Part shown: in pieces, positions 1 through 9,082 of the stretch
Layout of the letters: each line of letters opens with the position of its first letter
Numbering within the stretch: the first letter of the stretch is position 1
Assembly (NCBI RefSeq): GCF_042675665.1
Contig: NZ_JBHTJI010000001.1
Span: 1,364,001-1,428,000, forward strand
Source of the DNA: Mariniflexile jejuense
GTDB taxonomy: Bacteria > Bacteroidota > Bacteroidia > Flavobacteriales > Flavobacteriaceae
Length of the DNA: 64,000 nt
Reading direction: 5' to 3'
The notes under the pieces: generated by a model
What the model was told of the DNA's origin: nothing
Seen by the model: only the letters and a program-made list of their open reading frames with translations
Database searches by the model: none
Position numbers and translations under genes: made by a program

Positions 1-90
1 GCAGGTCACTTAACACCTACTATGAAGCTTAAACGTAAAGTTATAAAAGAAAAATACGCTAACCTGATAGAAAAAATTTACAGACCATAA
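1..90 (+). CDS. Long-chain acyl-CoA synthetase, C-terminal end (partial)
   Basis: The window opens inside a reading frame that ends with TAA at 88-90. The visible 29 residues begin AGHLTPTMKLKRKVI and end KIYRP. The T-P-T-x-K-L-K-R-K stretch is the C-terminal signature of AMP-forming long-chain fatty acid-CoA ligases, in which a lysine of this region closes over the active site. The enzyme activates fatty acids to acyl-CoA, the substrate of the beta-oxidation operon that follows on the same strand. The 5' part lies outside the window, so length and start are unknown. It could be any member of the FadD15/FAA family. Confidence 0.8.
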   Translation, partial: AGHLTPTMKLKRKVIKEKYANLIEKIYRP

Positions 91-138
91 TCGTGAATTT
101 TTAGTAATCCAAAACCAAAATCTTTATAAAATTTTCAT

Positions 139-164
139 AATTTATTATGCATGCATAATAAATT
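139..164. promoter_or_regulatory. 26-bp perfect palindrome, candidate MarR operator
   Basis: The half-site AATTTATTATGCA is followed directly by its exact reverse complement. It sits 5 bp upstream of a TAnnTTTG -7 box and about 127 bp upstream of the marR gene, where an autoregulatory MarR operator would be expected. It has no unpaired loop and is very AT-rich, so a transcription terminator for the upstream ligase gene is less likely, although a T-run follows on the + strand. Confidence 0.5.
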
Positions 165-168
165 TTTA

Positions 169-176
169 TATATTTG
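169..176 (+). promoter_or_regulatory. -7 box TATATTTG of the marR-fad operon promoter
   Basis: TATATTTG matches the Bacteroidota -7 consensus TAnnTTTG exactly. It lies just after the 26-bp palindrome, which would then occupy the -33 region. The implied transcript has a leader of about 110 nt before marR. A second promoter nearer the gene cannot be excluded. Confidence 0.45.
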
Positions 177-290
177 ACTTTACCTTCCAAAAAACATGAA
201 ATGATAAAGACAAATACATTTTCTAAAAACAAAACTATAGGATTTTTTTTTAAATACCGTCTGTTCAAAATAAATTACTAAATAAAACAG

Positions 291-737
291 ATGAAAGATA
301 GAACTATAGATTACATATTAAGAACCACATGGCTTGCTGTTCAAAAAATGTATAATGAAGAAGCCTCGAAGTTTGAAAGCACCATGGCTACAGGTTTTAC
401 ACTATTAAGTATAGACCGCGATAAAGGAACTGCTTCAACCTCATTAGGGCCTAAAATGGGTATGGAAGCAACCAGTTTATCAAGAATTTTAAAAACAATG
501 GAAGCAAAAGGTTTGATAGAACGTAGACCAAACCCTGAAGATGGTAGAGGTGTTATCATTCACCTTACCGATTTTGGACTTGAAAAAAGAGAAGATTCAA
601 AAGAACGTGTTTTAATTTTCAACGAAGCTATTAAGAAAAATATTTCAGAAGAAAAATTAAACCACTTTTATGAAGTAGCCGATGTAATAAACGAACTAAT
701 TTCAAACAAAAAAATATACGATCAAAACGACAAGTAA
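291..737 (+). CDS. MarR-family transcriptional regulator of beta-oxidation
   Basis: The 148-residue protein has the MarR layout: an N-terminal dimerisation helix, a winged helix-turn-helix around residues 45-95 (MGMEATSLSRILKTMEAKGLIERRPNPEDGRG) and a C-terminal helix. The R-x-x-x-x-D-x-R wing motif is typical of the family. It is the first gene of an apparent operon, with fadN starting 4 bp after its stop codon. By analogy with regulators of fatty acid degradation it probably binds acyl-CoA or a fatty acid and represses this operon through the palindrome at 139-164; that role is inferred from context. Confidence 0.88.
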   Translation: MKDRTIDYILRTTWLAVQKMYNEEASKFESTMATGFTLLSIDRDKGTASTSLGPKMGMEATSLSRILKTMEAKGLIERRPNPEDGRGVIIHLTDFGLEKREDSKERVLIFNEAIKKNISEEKLNHFYEVADVINELISNKKIYDQNDK

Positions 738-741
738 TAAA

Positions 742-3135
742 ATGAGTAAACGTAGAATTAAAAAAATAGCCATTATTGGTTCAGGAATTATGGGAAGCGG
801 TATTGCATGTCATTTCGCAAATATTGGCGTAGACGTGTTATTGCTTGACATTGTTCCAAGAGAATTAAACGATGCAGAAAAAGCGAAAGGTTTAACCCTA
901 GAAAACAAATTGGTTAGAAATCGTTTAGTGAATGATGCTTTAGCGGCCTCATTAAAATCGAAGCCCTCGCCTATTTATCATCCAGATTTTGCTAAACGCA
1001 TCACTACAGGTAATTTAGAAGATGATATTTCTAAAGTTAAAGATGTAGATTGGATTATGGAGGTTGTGGTTGAACGCCTCGACATTAAAAAAAGTGTTTT
1101 TGAAAAACTAGAAAAACACCGAACTCCTGGTACTTTAATCACTTCAAACACATCGGGTATTCCTATTCATTTTATGAGTGAAGGCCGTTCGGAAGATTTT
1201 CAAAAACATTTCTGCGGCACCCACTTTTTCAATCCGGCACGTTACTTAAAATTATTCGAAATTATTCCTGGTCCTAAAACATCACAAGAAGTTTTAGACT
1301 TTTTAAATGGTTATGGTGAACAATTCTTAGGAAAAACCTCGGTTGTTGCTAAAGATACACCTGCCTTCATTGGAAACCGCATTGGTATTTTTGGTATTCA
1401 AAGTTTATTCCATCAAGTAAAATCTTTAGGCTTAACGGTTGAAGAAATTGATAAATTAACTGGTCCGGTGATTGGACGACCAAAATCGGCAACCTTTAGA
1501 ACGGTAGATGTGGTTGGGTTAGATACTTTGGTACATGTTGCCAACGGTATTTATGAAAATTGCCCTAACGATGAAGCTCACGAGCTTTTCAAACTGCCCG
1601 ATTTCATCAATAAAATGATGGAAAACAAATGGCTTGGAAGCAAAACCGGGCAAGGTTTTTACAAAAAAGAAGGTAAGGATATTTTAGCATTAGACTTGAA
1701 TACTTTAGAATACAAGCCTTCAAAAAAAGCAAGTTTTGCTACTTTAGAACTAACAAAAACGGTTGATAAAGTCATCGACAGATTTAAAATATTAGTTTCA
1801 GGGAAAGATAAAGCAGGCGATTTCTACAGAAAAAACTTTGCTTCCATGTTTGCCTATGTTTCTAATAGAATACCTGAAATTACCGATGATTTATATAAAA
1901 TAGATGATGCAATGAAAGCGGGATTTGGATGGGAACACGGTCCTTTTCTAATTTGGGATGCTGTTGGTGTAGAAAAAGGCATCGAAATCATGAAAGCAGA
2001 AGGTTTAGAACCTGCGGCTTGGGTGCGTGAGATGATCGCTTCAGGAAACACATCTTTTTACACCGTAAAAAATGGCGCCACTTATTTTTATGATATCCCT
2101 AAGAAATCACAAGAAAAAATTCCTGGTCAAGATGCCTTCATCATTTTAGATAATATTAGAAAATCTAAAGAAGTATTCAAAAACACTGGCGTTGTTATTG
2201 AAGATTTGGGCGATGGTATTATAAACTGCGAATTCCAATCTAAAATGAACACCATTGGTGGCGATGTTTTAGCAGGATTAAATAAAGCTATTGATATTGC
2301 TGAAAAAGATTTCGCTGGTTTGGTAATTGGTAACCAAGCAGCAAATTTCTCTGTAGGCGCTAATATTGGTATGATTTTCATGATGGCTGTGGAACAAGAG
2401 TATGATGAATTGAATGCCGCCATCAAATATTTCCAAGATACTATGATGCGTATGCGTTATTCGGCTATCCCAACCGTTTCTGCACCTCATGGCATGACTC
2501 TTGGTGGTGGTTGCGAACTATCCATGCATGCCGATAAAGTAGTAGCCGCAGCCGAAACTTATATTGGTTTGGTAGAATTTGGTGTGGGCGTTATCCCTGG
2601 TGGAGGCGGTTCTAAGGAAATGGCTTTACGTGCTTCCGATTCGTTTAAAAAAGGTGATGTTGAATTGAACACACTTCAAGAATACTTCCTAACTATTGGT
2701 ATGGCAAAAGTAGCAACCTCTTCTTATGAAGCCTTCGATTTGGGTCTACTTCAAAAAGGAAAAGACATTGTTGTTGTAAACAAAGACAGACAAATTGCTA
2801 CCGCAAAAGCCTATGCTAAATTAATGGCGGAAGCTGGATATACACAACCTGTAAAACGTACCGATGTAAAAGTGCTTGGTAAGCAAGCTTTGGGTATGTT
2901 TTTAGTAGGAACCGATTCTATGGAAGCTTCAAACTTCATCAGTGAACACGACCATAAAATAGCAAACAAATTGGCCTATGTAATGGCTGGTGGCGATCTA
3001 TCTGAACCAACCTTAGTTAGCGAACAATATCTGTTGGATTTAGAGCGCGAAGCCTTTTTGAGTTTATGTACAGAACGTAAAACCTTGGAACGCATCCAAC
3101 ACATGTTAAAAACTGGGAAACCACTTCGCAACTAG
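742..3135 (+). CDS. fadN: 3-hydroxyacyl-CoA dehydrogenase / enoyl-CoA hydratase, FadN type
   Basis: This 797-residue bifunctional enzyme performs the hydration and the NAD-dependent oxidation steps of beta-oxidation. The domain order is dehydrogenase first: a Rossmann fold with GSGIMGSG at residues 13-20, the THFFNPA motif near 160, then a C-terminal crotonase domain (about 480-720) with GMTLGGGCEL and VGVIPGGGGSKE oxyanion-hole and catalytic motifs. The order matches Bacillus FadN and is opposite to E. coli FadB, where the hydratase is N-terminal. It is followed by fadA and fadE, so the cluster is a fadNAE operon. The start ATG is close behind marR, which supports cotranscription. Confidence 0.93.
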   Translation: MSKRRIKKIAIIGSGIMGSGIACHFANIGVDVLLLDIVPRELNDAEKAKGLTLENKLVRNRLVNDALAASLKSKPSPIYHPDFAKRITTGNLEDDISKVKDVDWIMEVVVERLDIKKSVFEKLEKHRTPGTLITSNTSGIPIHFMSEGRSEDFQKHFCGTHFFNPARYLKLFEIIPGPKTSQEVLDFLNGYGEQFLGKTSVVAKDTPAFIGNRIGIFGIQSLFHQVKSLGLTVEEIDKLTGPVIGRPKSATFRTVDVVGLDTLVHVANGIYENCPNDEAHELFKLPDFINKMMENKWLGSKTGQGFYKKEGKDILALDLNTLEYKPSKKASFATLELTKTVDKVIDRFKILVSGKDKAGDFYRKNFASMFAYVSNRIPEITDDLYKIDDAMKAGFGWEHGPFLIWDAVGVEKGIEIMKAEGLEPAAWVREMIASGNTSFYTVKNGATYFYDIPKKSQEKIPGQDAFIILDNIRKSKEVFKNTGVVIEDLGDGIINCEFQSKMNTIGGDVLAGLNKAIDIAEKDFAGLVIGNQAANFSVGANIGMIFMMAVEQEYDELNAAIKYFQDTMMRMRYSAIPTVSAPHGMTLGGGCELSMHADKVVAAAETYIGLVEFGVGVIPGGGGSKEMALRASDSFKKGDVELNTLQEYFLTIGMAKVATSSYEAFDLGLLQKGKDIVVVNKDRQIATAKAYAKLMAEAGYTQPVKRTDVKVLGKQALGMFLVGTDSMEASNFISEHDHKIANKLAYVMAGGDLSEPTLVSEQYLLDLEREAFLSLCTERKTLERIQHMLKTGKPLRN

Positions 3136-3139
3136 TTGC

Positions 3140-3230
3140 GATGCTATAAGCCTTATGCTATGAGCAATAGGCTAAAATTATTTATAAATATATAAGCTTA
3201 AAGCATAACGCTTAAAGCCTAAAGCATAGA
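3140..3230. repeat. Short intergenic repeat cluster (GCTTAAAGC words)
   Basis: The spacer between fadN and fadA has an imperfect stem (AGCCTTATGCT / AGCAATAGGCT) followed by direct repeats of GCTTAAAGC and a TAAAGCCTAAAGC stretch. The TAAAGCC heptamer is the complement of the GGCTTTA unit repeated at 58473-58524. No gene or terminator T-run is seen, so it probably does not split the operon. Confidence 0.5.
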
Positions 3231-3233
3231 AAA

Positions 3234-4424
3234 ATGAAACAAGCATATATAGTAAAAGCATACAGAACTGCTGTTGGTAAAGCACCAAAAGGTGTCTTTC
3301 GTTTTAAACGTGCCGATGAATTGGGTGCGGAAACCATCCAACATATGATGAAGGAATTACCTAACCTAGATGTAAAACGCATTGACGATGTAATAGTGGG
3401 TAATGCCATGCCAGAAGGTGCTCAAGGTTTAAATATGGCACGATTTATTTCATTAATTGGTTTAAATAGTGTAGATGTTCCTGGGGTTACCGTAAACCGC
3501 TTTTGTTCTTCAGGTATTGAAACCATTGCTATTGCAGCTGCTAAAATCCAATCAGGTATGGCCGATTGTATTATTGCTGGTGGTTCAGAAAGCATGAGTT
3601 CGGTGCCTATGACGGGTTTTAAACCTGAATTGAATTACGACACCGTTAAAGCGGGTCATGAAGACTATTATTGGGGTATGGGAAACACTGCCGAAGCGGT
3701 TGCTAATCAATTTAAAGTATCTCGCGAAGACCAAGATGAATTCGCTTTTAATTCACACATGAAAGCATTAAAAGCCCTAGCTGAAAACCGTTTTAAAAAT
3801 CAAATTGTTCCTATTGATGTTGAACAAGTATTTATAGATGAAAACGGCAAAAAAGCTACTAAAAAATATACGGTAACAACCGATGAAGGACCACGTGCAG
3901 GAACAAGCATAGAAGCTTTAGCAAAATTGCGTCCGGTATTTGCCGCTGGTGGCAGTGTAACCGCTGGAAACTCATCGCAAATGAGCGATGGCGCCGCATT
4001 TGTGATGGTTATGAGTGAAGCTATGGTAAAAGAATTAAACTTAGAGCCCATTGCGCGATTGGTAAATTATGCAGCAGCAGGTGTTGAACCACGCATTATG
4101 GGCATTGGTCCTGTAAAAGCCATTCCAAAAGCACTACAATTAGCTGGCTTAAAACAACAAGATTTAGAATTAATCGAGTTAAATGAAGCATTTGCATCAC
4201 AATCATTAGCTGTAATTAGAGAACTAAATCTAAATCCAGATATCGTTAACGTAAATGGTGGCGCTATTGCTTTAGGGCATCCACTAGGCTGTACAGGTGC
4301 AAAACTATCGGTGCAATTATTTGATGAAATGCGTCAGCGTAACATGAAAGGTAAATATGGTGCAGTAACTATGTGTGTTGGTACTGGTCAAGGTGCTTGT
4401 GGAATTTTTGAATTTTTAAATTAA
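3234..4424 (+). CDS. fadA: Acetyl-CoA C-acyltransferase (3-ketoacyl-CoA thiolase)
   Basis: The 396-residue protein is a full-length thiolase. The acyl-accepting cysteine is Cys91 in VNRFCSSGIE. The C-terminal half has NVNGGAIALGHPLGCTGAK (catalytic His) and CVGTGQGACG (second catalytic Cys). It cleaves 3-ketoacyl-CoA with CoA to acetyl-CoA and a shortened acyl-CoA, completing the turn begun by FadN. Its place between fadN and fadE fits a degradative thiolase and argues against a biosynthetic acetoacetyl-CoA thiolase. Confidence 0.93.
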   Translation: MKQAYIVKAYRTAVGKAPKGVFRFKRADELGAETIQHMMKELPNLDVKRIDDVIVGNAMPEGAQGLNMARFISLIGLNSVDVPGVTVNRFCSSGIETIAIAAAKIQSGMADCIIAGGSESMSSVPMTGFKPELNYDTVKAGHEDYYWGMGNTAEAVANQFKVSREDQDEFAFNSHMKALKALAENRFKNQIVPIDVEQVFIDENGKKATKKYTVTTDEGPRAGTSIEALAKLRPVFAAGGSVTAGNSSQMSDGAAFVMVMSEAMVKELNLEPIARLVNYAAAGVEPRIMGIGPVKAIPKALQLAGLKQQDLELIELNEAFASQSLAVIRELNLNPDIVNVNGGAIALGHPLGCTGAKLSVQLFDEMRQRNMKGKYGAVTMCVGTGQGACGIFEFLN

Positions 4425-4443
4425 TAGAATAACTAAAATAAGA

Positions 4444-6255
4444 ATGGAATCAACTGAAAAAGATATTTTAAGAGGTGGTCAATTTTTAGTAAAAGAAACA
4501 AATTGTGAAGACATTTTCACACCTGAAGATTTTTCTGAAGAACAACGCATGATGAAAGAAGCTGTTACAGAATTTGTAGACAGAGAAATTTGGCCAAATA
4601 AACCACGCTTTGAAGCAAAAGATTATGCTTTAACAGAATCTTGCATGCGAAAAGCAGGCGAAATGGGATTTTTAAGCATCTCAGTACCAACAGAATACGG
4701 TGGTATGGGAATGGGTTTTGTAGATACCATGTTGGTTTGCGACTATATTTCGGGTGCGACAGGTTCATTTAGTACTGCTTTTGGGGCACATACAGGTATT
4801 GGCACTATGCCAATTACACTATATGGTACTGAAGAACAAAAACAAAAATACGTACCAAAATTAGCTACTGGCGAATGGTTTGGTTCTTATTGTTTAACAG
4901 AACCTAGTGCGGGTAGTGATGCCAACTCTGGAAAAACCAAAGCCGTTTTGTCTGAAGATGGAAAATCATATAAGATTACCGGACAAAAAATGTGGATTTC
5001 AAACGCAGGTTTTTGTAGTTTAATGATTGTATTTGCTCGTATTGAAGACGATAAAAATATTACAGGTTTTATTGTTGAATACGATAAAAACAACCCTAAT
5101 GGTATTACAATGGGTGAAGAAGAACACAAACTAGGTATTCGTGCTTCTTCAACCAGACAAGTATTTTTTAATGACACCGTAGTTCCTTTTGAAAATATGC
5201 TTTCAACCAGAGGAAATGGTTTTAAAATTGCCATGAACGCCTTAAATGTTGGAAGAATTAAATTAGCAGCAGCATGTTTGGATGCACAACGTCGTGTAAT
5301 TTCAGAATCGGTTAAATATGCTAACGAGCGTATTCAATTTAACACTCCTATTTCAAGTTTTGGTGCTATTCGTCAAAAAATAGCAGAAATGGCAACTAAC
5401 TGTTGGGTAGGTGAAACTGCAAGTTACCGTGCAGCAAAAAATATTGAAGACCGCATTATACTTCGTCAAAACAACGGAAAAGATTCACACCAAGAAGCTG
5501 AACTTAAAGGTGTTGAAGAATATGCTATTGAATGTTCAATATTAAAAGTAGCTGTTTCAGAATACACCCAACGATGTACAGATGAAGGCATTCAAATTTT
5601 TGGTGGTATGGGATTCTCTGAAGATACACCAATAGAATCTGCTTGGAGAGATGCACGTATTGCCAGAATTTATGAAGGCACAAACGAAATTAACCGTATG
5701 CTAAGTATTGGTATGCTTATTAAAAAAGCAATGAAAGGTCATGTAGATCTATTAGGACCAGCTACTGCGGTTGCTAATGAATTAACAGGCATTCCAAATT
5801 TCGACGTACAAGATTTTTCAGAATTATTTTCAGAAGAAAAAAGCATCATTGCCAATCTTAAAAAATTATTTTTAATGGTTGCTGGAGCTGCTCTACAGAA
5901 ATATGGTGAAAAAATAGAAGAAGAACAACAACTCATGCTTGCTGCATCTGATATTTTAATTCAAATATACATAGCTGAATCAGCCATTTTACGTGCCGAA
6001 AAAATAGCCAAAAAAGAAGGCGAAGCGAATGCTAAAGAACAAATAGCCATGGCAAAATTAAACTTGTTTCATGCTATTGATGTTATTGAAACAGCAGGTA
6101 AACACTCCATCATTTCATTCTCAACAGGCGATGAACAACGTATGATGCTTATGGGTTTAAAACGCTACATCAAATACGTAAACATGCCTAACATTATAGA
6201 ACTTCGAAATATTATAGCTAGTAAAATAATTAAAGAAAATAAATATTGCTTTTAA
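4444..6255 (+). CDS. fadE: Acyl-CoA dehydrogenase, long C-terminal type
   Basis: The 603-residue protein catalyses the first, FAD-dependent oxidation of acyl-CoA. It carries the acyl-CoA dehydrogenase signatures YCLTEPSAGSDA near residue 155 and the block IFGGMGFSEDTPIESAWRD, with the catalytic glutamate at about residue 411 in IYEGTNEINR. The extra 170 residues after the core resemble the C-terminal extension of very-long-chain acyl-CoA dehydrogenases and of FadE in fadNAE operons. It starts 19 bp after fadA and is followed by a strong terminator, so it closes the operon. Confidence 0.93.
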   Translation: MESTEKDILRGGQFLVKETNCEDIFTPEDFSEEQRMMKEAVTEFVDREIWPNKPRFEAKDYALTESCMRKAGEMGFLSISVPTEYGGMGMGFVDTMLVCDYISGATGSFSTAFGAHTGIGTMPITLYGTEEQKQKYVPKLATGEWFGSYCLTEPSAGSDANSGKTKAVLSEDGKSYKITGQKMWISNAGFCSLMIVFARIEDDKNITGFIVEYDKNNPNGITMGEEEHKLGIRASSTRQVFFNDTVVPFENMLSTRGNGFKIAMNALNVGRIKLAAACLDAQRRVISESVKYANERIQFNTPISSFGAIRQKIAEMATNCWVGETASYRAAKNIEDRIILRQNNGKDSHQEAELKGVEEYAIECSILKVAVSEYTQRCTDEGIQIFGGMGFSEDTPIESAWRDARIARIYEGTNEINRMLSIGMLIKKAMKGHVDLLGPATAVANELTGIPNFDVQDFSELFSEEKSIIANLKKLFLMVAGAALQKYGEKIEEEQQLMLAASDILIQIYIAESAILRAEKIAKKEGEANAKEQIAMAKLNLFHAIDVIETAGKHSIISFSTGDEQRMMLMGLKRYIKYVNMPNIIELRNIIASKIIKENKYCF

Positions 6256-6285
6256 GCTAAAAATTATAGTGACTAACTCAATTTT

Positions 6286-6322
6286 AAAAGCGTTTCAGAA
6301 TATATTTTTTGAAACGCTTTTT
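6286..6322 (+). terminator. Rho-independent terminator of the marR-fadNAE operon
   Basis: The stem AAAAGCGTTTCA pairs with TGAAACGCTTTT, with about 12 bases of loop and a following TTTT run. It lies 30 bp after the fadE stop codon. Confidence 0.85.
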
Positions 6323-6355
6323 AATTTAAGTATTTTAGTAAAAAAATAAATTACA

Positions 6356-6826
6356 ATGAAAAAATGGCTTTGTATTATCATGCTCTTTATTTCAGCTTCA
6401 ATATTTGCTCAAAATGAGCAAATTCTTCAACCTAAACTAGAAAACATAAGTTGGATTTCTGGTAACTGGAAAGGAGAAGCCTTTGATGGAAAAACCGAAG
6501 AAAATTGGAGTAATCCTTCTGGTGATTCTATGATGGCTACTTTCAAATTAATAGTAAATAACAAAGTAGCTTTTTATGAAATTGAAATAATTCGTGAAAT
6601 TAATAACACTTTAATACTTCAACTTAAACATTTTAATAACGATTTAAAAGGTTGGGAAACTAAAGATGAAACAATAGACTTTCCTTTAATAAAAATAACA
6701 CAAAACAAAGCAGTTTTTGAAGGTATGATTTTTGAAAAAATAAGCACAAAAGAAATGAATATTTACGTAGATATTCATCAAGAAAATGGTAGTATTGAAA
6801 GAGTAAAATTCAATTATAAAAAGTAA
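6356..6826 (+). CDS. Secreted protein, DUF6265-like
   Basis: The 156-residue protein starts with a Sec signal peptide (MKKWLCIIMLFISASIFAQ, cleavage after about residue 19). The mature part opens with ISWISGNWKGEAFDGKTEENWSNPSGDSMMATF, the W-x-x-G-x-W and E-x-W motifs of DUF6265 proteins, which resemble small lipocalin-like beta-barrels. Function is unknown. It stands alone between the fad terminator and the aminopeptidase gene, 36 bp upstream of the latter, and may be cotranscribed with it. Confidence 0.7.
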   Translation: MKKWLCIIMLFISASIFAQNEQILQPKLENISWISGNWKGEAFDGKTEENWSNPSGDSMMATFKLIVNNKVAFYEIEIIREINNTLILQLKHFNNDLKGWETKDETIDFPLIKITQNKAVFEGMIFEKISTKEMNIYVDIHQENGSIERVKFNYKK

Positions 6827-6862
6827 ATTTTTAATAGCAAAAACTCATAATTAAAAGCATCT

Positions 6863-8506
6863 ATGACAAATCGTTTTTACATAACTACAGTTCTTTTTCT
6901 TTTTTCAATTATTACTATTCAAGCACAACTACTTTCAGAAAAAAATAAATTCACCAAACAAGATACTTTAAGAGGAAGTATTACTCCAGAGCGTGCTTGG
7001 TGGGATTTAACCTATTATCATCTAGATATTAAAGTAAATCCTGATGAAAAATATATTTCTGGAAAAAACACCATTCAATATAAAGTATTAGAATCAAACT
7101 CTGTTATGCAAATTGATTTGCAACCACCTTTAAAAATTACTAAAGTCACTCAAGACGGGTTAGATTTAGAAATAAAGCATAATGGTAATGCCCATTTTAT
7201 AACCCTAACAAAACCTCAAAACGTAAACGATTCCAATAGTATAGAAGTTTATTATGAAGGTAATCCAAAGGAAGCTGTTAATGCACCTTGGGATGGTGGC
7301 ATTTCTTGGAAAAAAGACAAAAACGGTAATCATTTTATAGCATCGTCTTGTCAAGGCTTAGGAGCTAGTGTTTGGTGGCCATGTAAAGACCACATGTATG
7401 ATGAAGTTAATGGTATGAAAATAAGTGTTAATGTACCAGATAATTTGATGGATATTTCAAATGGTAAATTGCAATTAGTTGAACAAATTGGTGATACAAA
7501 AACCTTTCATTGGATAGTAAAAAACCCTATAAACAATTACGGGGTAAACATAAATATTGGAGATTACGAGCATTTCCACGAAGTTTATGATGGTATGGCG
7601 GGTAATTTAGATATGGATTATTATGTTTTAAAAGATAATCTAGAAAAAGCCAAAGAGCATTTTAAAGACGCACCAAAAATGATGAAAGCTTTTGAACATT
7701 GGTTTGGGCAATATCCGTTTTATGTTGATGGTTTTAAATTGGTTGAAGTGCCTTATTTAGGTATGGAACACCAAAGCTCGGTTACCTATGGCAATAAATA
7801 CATGAAAGGCTATTTGGGGCAAGATTTATCGGGTACGGGTTGGGGTTTAAAGTTTGATTTTATCATTATTCACGAGTCTGGACATGAATGGTTTGCAAAC
7901 AATATTACCTACAAAGATATTGCAGACATGTGGATACATGAAAGTTTTACTGCTTACTCAGAGAATTTATTTTTAGATTACTATTATGGTAAACAAGCAT
8001 CAGCAGATTATGTTATAGGAACAAGAAAAAGCATTAAAAACGACAAACCCATAATAGGCATTTACAATGTTAACAATGAAGGTTCTGGAGATATGTACTA
8101 CAAAGGCGCCAATATACTTCATACCTTAAGACAACTTATTGAAGATGATGAAAAATGGCGACACATTTTACGCGGTTTAAACACAACATTTTACCATCAA
8201 ACAGTAACAACTAAACAAATTGAAGATTACATATCAAAAGAAACCAACATAGATTTAACCGAATTTTTCAATCAATACCTAAGAACCACAAAAATTCCAA
8301 CATTAGAATATAAAATTGAAAAAAAAGCGTTAAAATACCGTTGGACAAATATTATTGAGAAATTTGATATGCCTATTCAAGTTACAATTAACGAAAAACA
8401 ACAATGGCTGTTTCCCAAAGCAGATTGGAAAACATTACCATTGAACTCAAATAACACGACTTTTGAAATTGACCCAGATTTTTATGTTAAAGCGGAAAAA
8501 CTATAA
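6863..8506 (+). CDS. Secreted M1-family zinc metallopeptidase
   Basis: The 547-residue protein has a signal peptide (residues 1-21, ending IQAQ), an N-terminal beta domain and a gluzincin catalytic domain. The GxMEN-type substrate loop reads YLGMEHQS. The zinc site is HESGH from residue 337, with the third ligand in WIHESF at about residue 360, the normal HExxH-x18-E spacing. It is shorter than classical aminopeptidase N, as is usual for Bacteroidota members that lack the helical C-terminal domain. It probably trims peptides in the periplasm or at the outer membrane. Confidence 0.9.
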   Translation: MTNRFYITTVLFLFSIITIQAQLLSEKNKFTKQDTLRGSITPERAWWDLTYYHLDIKVNPDEKYISGKNTIQYKVLESNSVMQIDLQPPLKITKVTQDGLDLEIKHNGNAHFITLTKPQNVNDSNSIEVYYEGNPKEAVNAPWDGGISWKKDKNGNHFIASSCQGLGASVWWPCKDHMYDEVNGMKISVNVPDNLMDISNGKLQLVEQIGDTKTFHWIVKNPINNYGVNINIGDYEHFHEVYDGMAGNLDMDYYVLKDNLEKAKEHFKDAPKMMKAFEHWFGQYPFYVDGFKLVEVPYLGMEHQSSVTYGNKYMKGYLGQDLSGTGWGLKFDFIIIHESGHEWFANNITYKDIADMWIHESFTAYSENLFLDYYYGKQASADYVIGTRKSIKNDKPIIGIYNVNNEGSGDMYYKGANILHTLRQLIEDDEKWRHILRGLNTTFYHQTVTTKQIEDYISKETNIDLTEFFNQYLRTTKIPTLEYKIEKKALKYRWTNIIEKFDMPIQVTINEKQQWLFPKADWKTLPLNSNNTTFEIDPDFYVKAEKL

Positions 8507-8511
8507 GTCCA

Positions 8512-9075
8512 TTGAAAATACCCGAACTTTATTTTAAAACAGATACCGAATGGCGAGCGTGGTTACAAGAAAATTACGCTTCAGCAAAAGGTGTTTACTT
8601 AATATTTTACAAAGTTGAGCATGAAAATAAAAGCATGCGCTGGGAAGAAGCCGTAAAAGTAGCTTTATGTTATGGCTGGATAGATTCAACCGTTAAAAGT
8701 TTAGGAGATGGTAAAAGGCGACAATACTTTACACCTAGAAATGAAAAAAGCGTTTGGAGTGCATTAAACAAAAAATATATTGAAGTTTTAATTTCTGAAA
8801 ATTTGATGCATAAAAGTGGACTTAAAAAAATAGAAATAGGGAAACAAAATGGTAGTTGGACAGCTTTAGATGCTGTTGAAAATGGCAGTATTCCTGAAGA
8901 TTTACAAATTGAATTTGATAAAAATGCTATAGCTTTTCAAAACTACCAAAACTTTGCCCCTTCATACAGAAAAAGCTATCTATACTGGCTAAACCAAGCA
9001 AAACGAGAAGAAACAAGAAAAAAGCGCATTTTTGAAATTATTCAATTATGCGCTAATAATATCAAATCAAGATAA
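8512..9075 (+). CDS. YdeI/OmpD-associated family protein
   Basis: The 187-residue protein matches the YdeI-like family: YFKTDTEWRAWLQENY at the N-terminus, the core ALCYGWIDSTVKSLGDGKRRQYFTPR and the C-terminal RKSYLYWLNQAKREETRKKRI. Some members are linked to resistance to cationic peptides, but the molecular function is not known. The likely start is TTG at 8512, 5 bp after the peptidase stop, because the conserved N-terminal segment begins immediately; the first internal ATG would remove about 40 conserved residues. It converges with the gene on the opposite strand 7 bp away. Confidence 0.8.
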   Translation: MKIPELYFKTDTEWRAWLQENYASAKGVYLIFYKVEHENKSMRWEEAVKVALCYGWIDSTVKSLGDGKRRQYFTPRNEKSVWSALNKKYIEVLISENLMHKSGLKKIEIGKQNGSWTALDAVENGSIPEDLQIEFDKNAIAFQNYQNFAPSYRKSYLYWLNQAKREETRKKRIFEIIQLCANNIKSR

Positions 9076-9082
9076 CTGGTAA

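Noticed and set aside
8511..8632. Later ATG (about residue 41) as the start of the YdeI-like protein
   Set aside because: It would remove the conserved YFKTDTEWRAWL segment; the TTG start keeps it and fits the spacing to the upstream gene.
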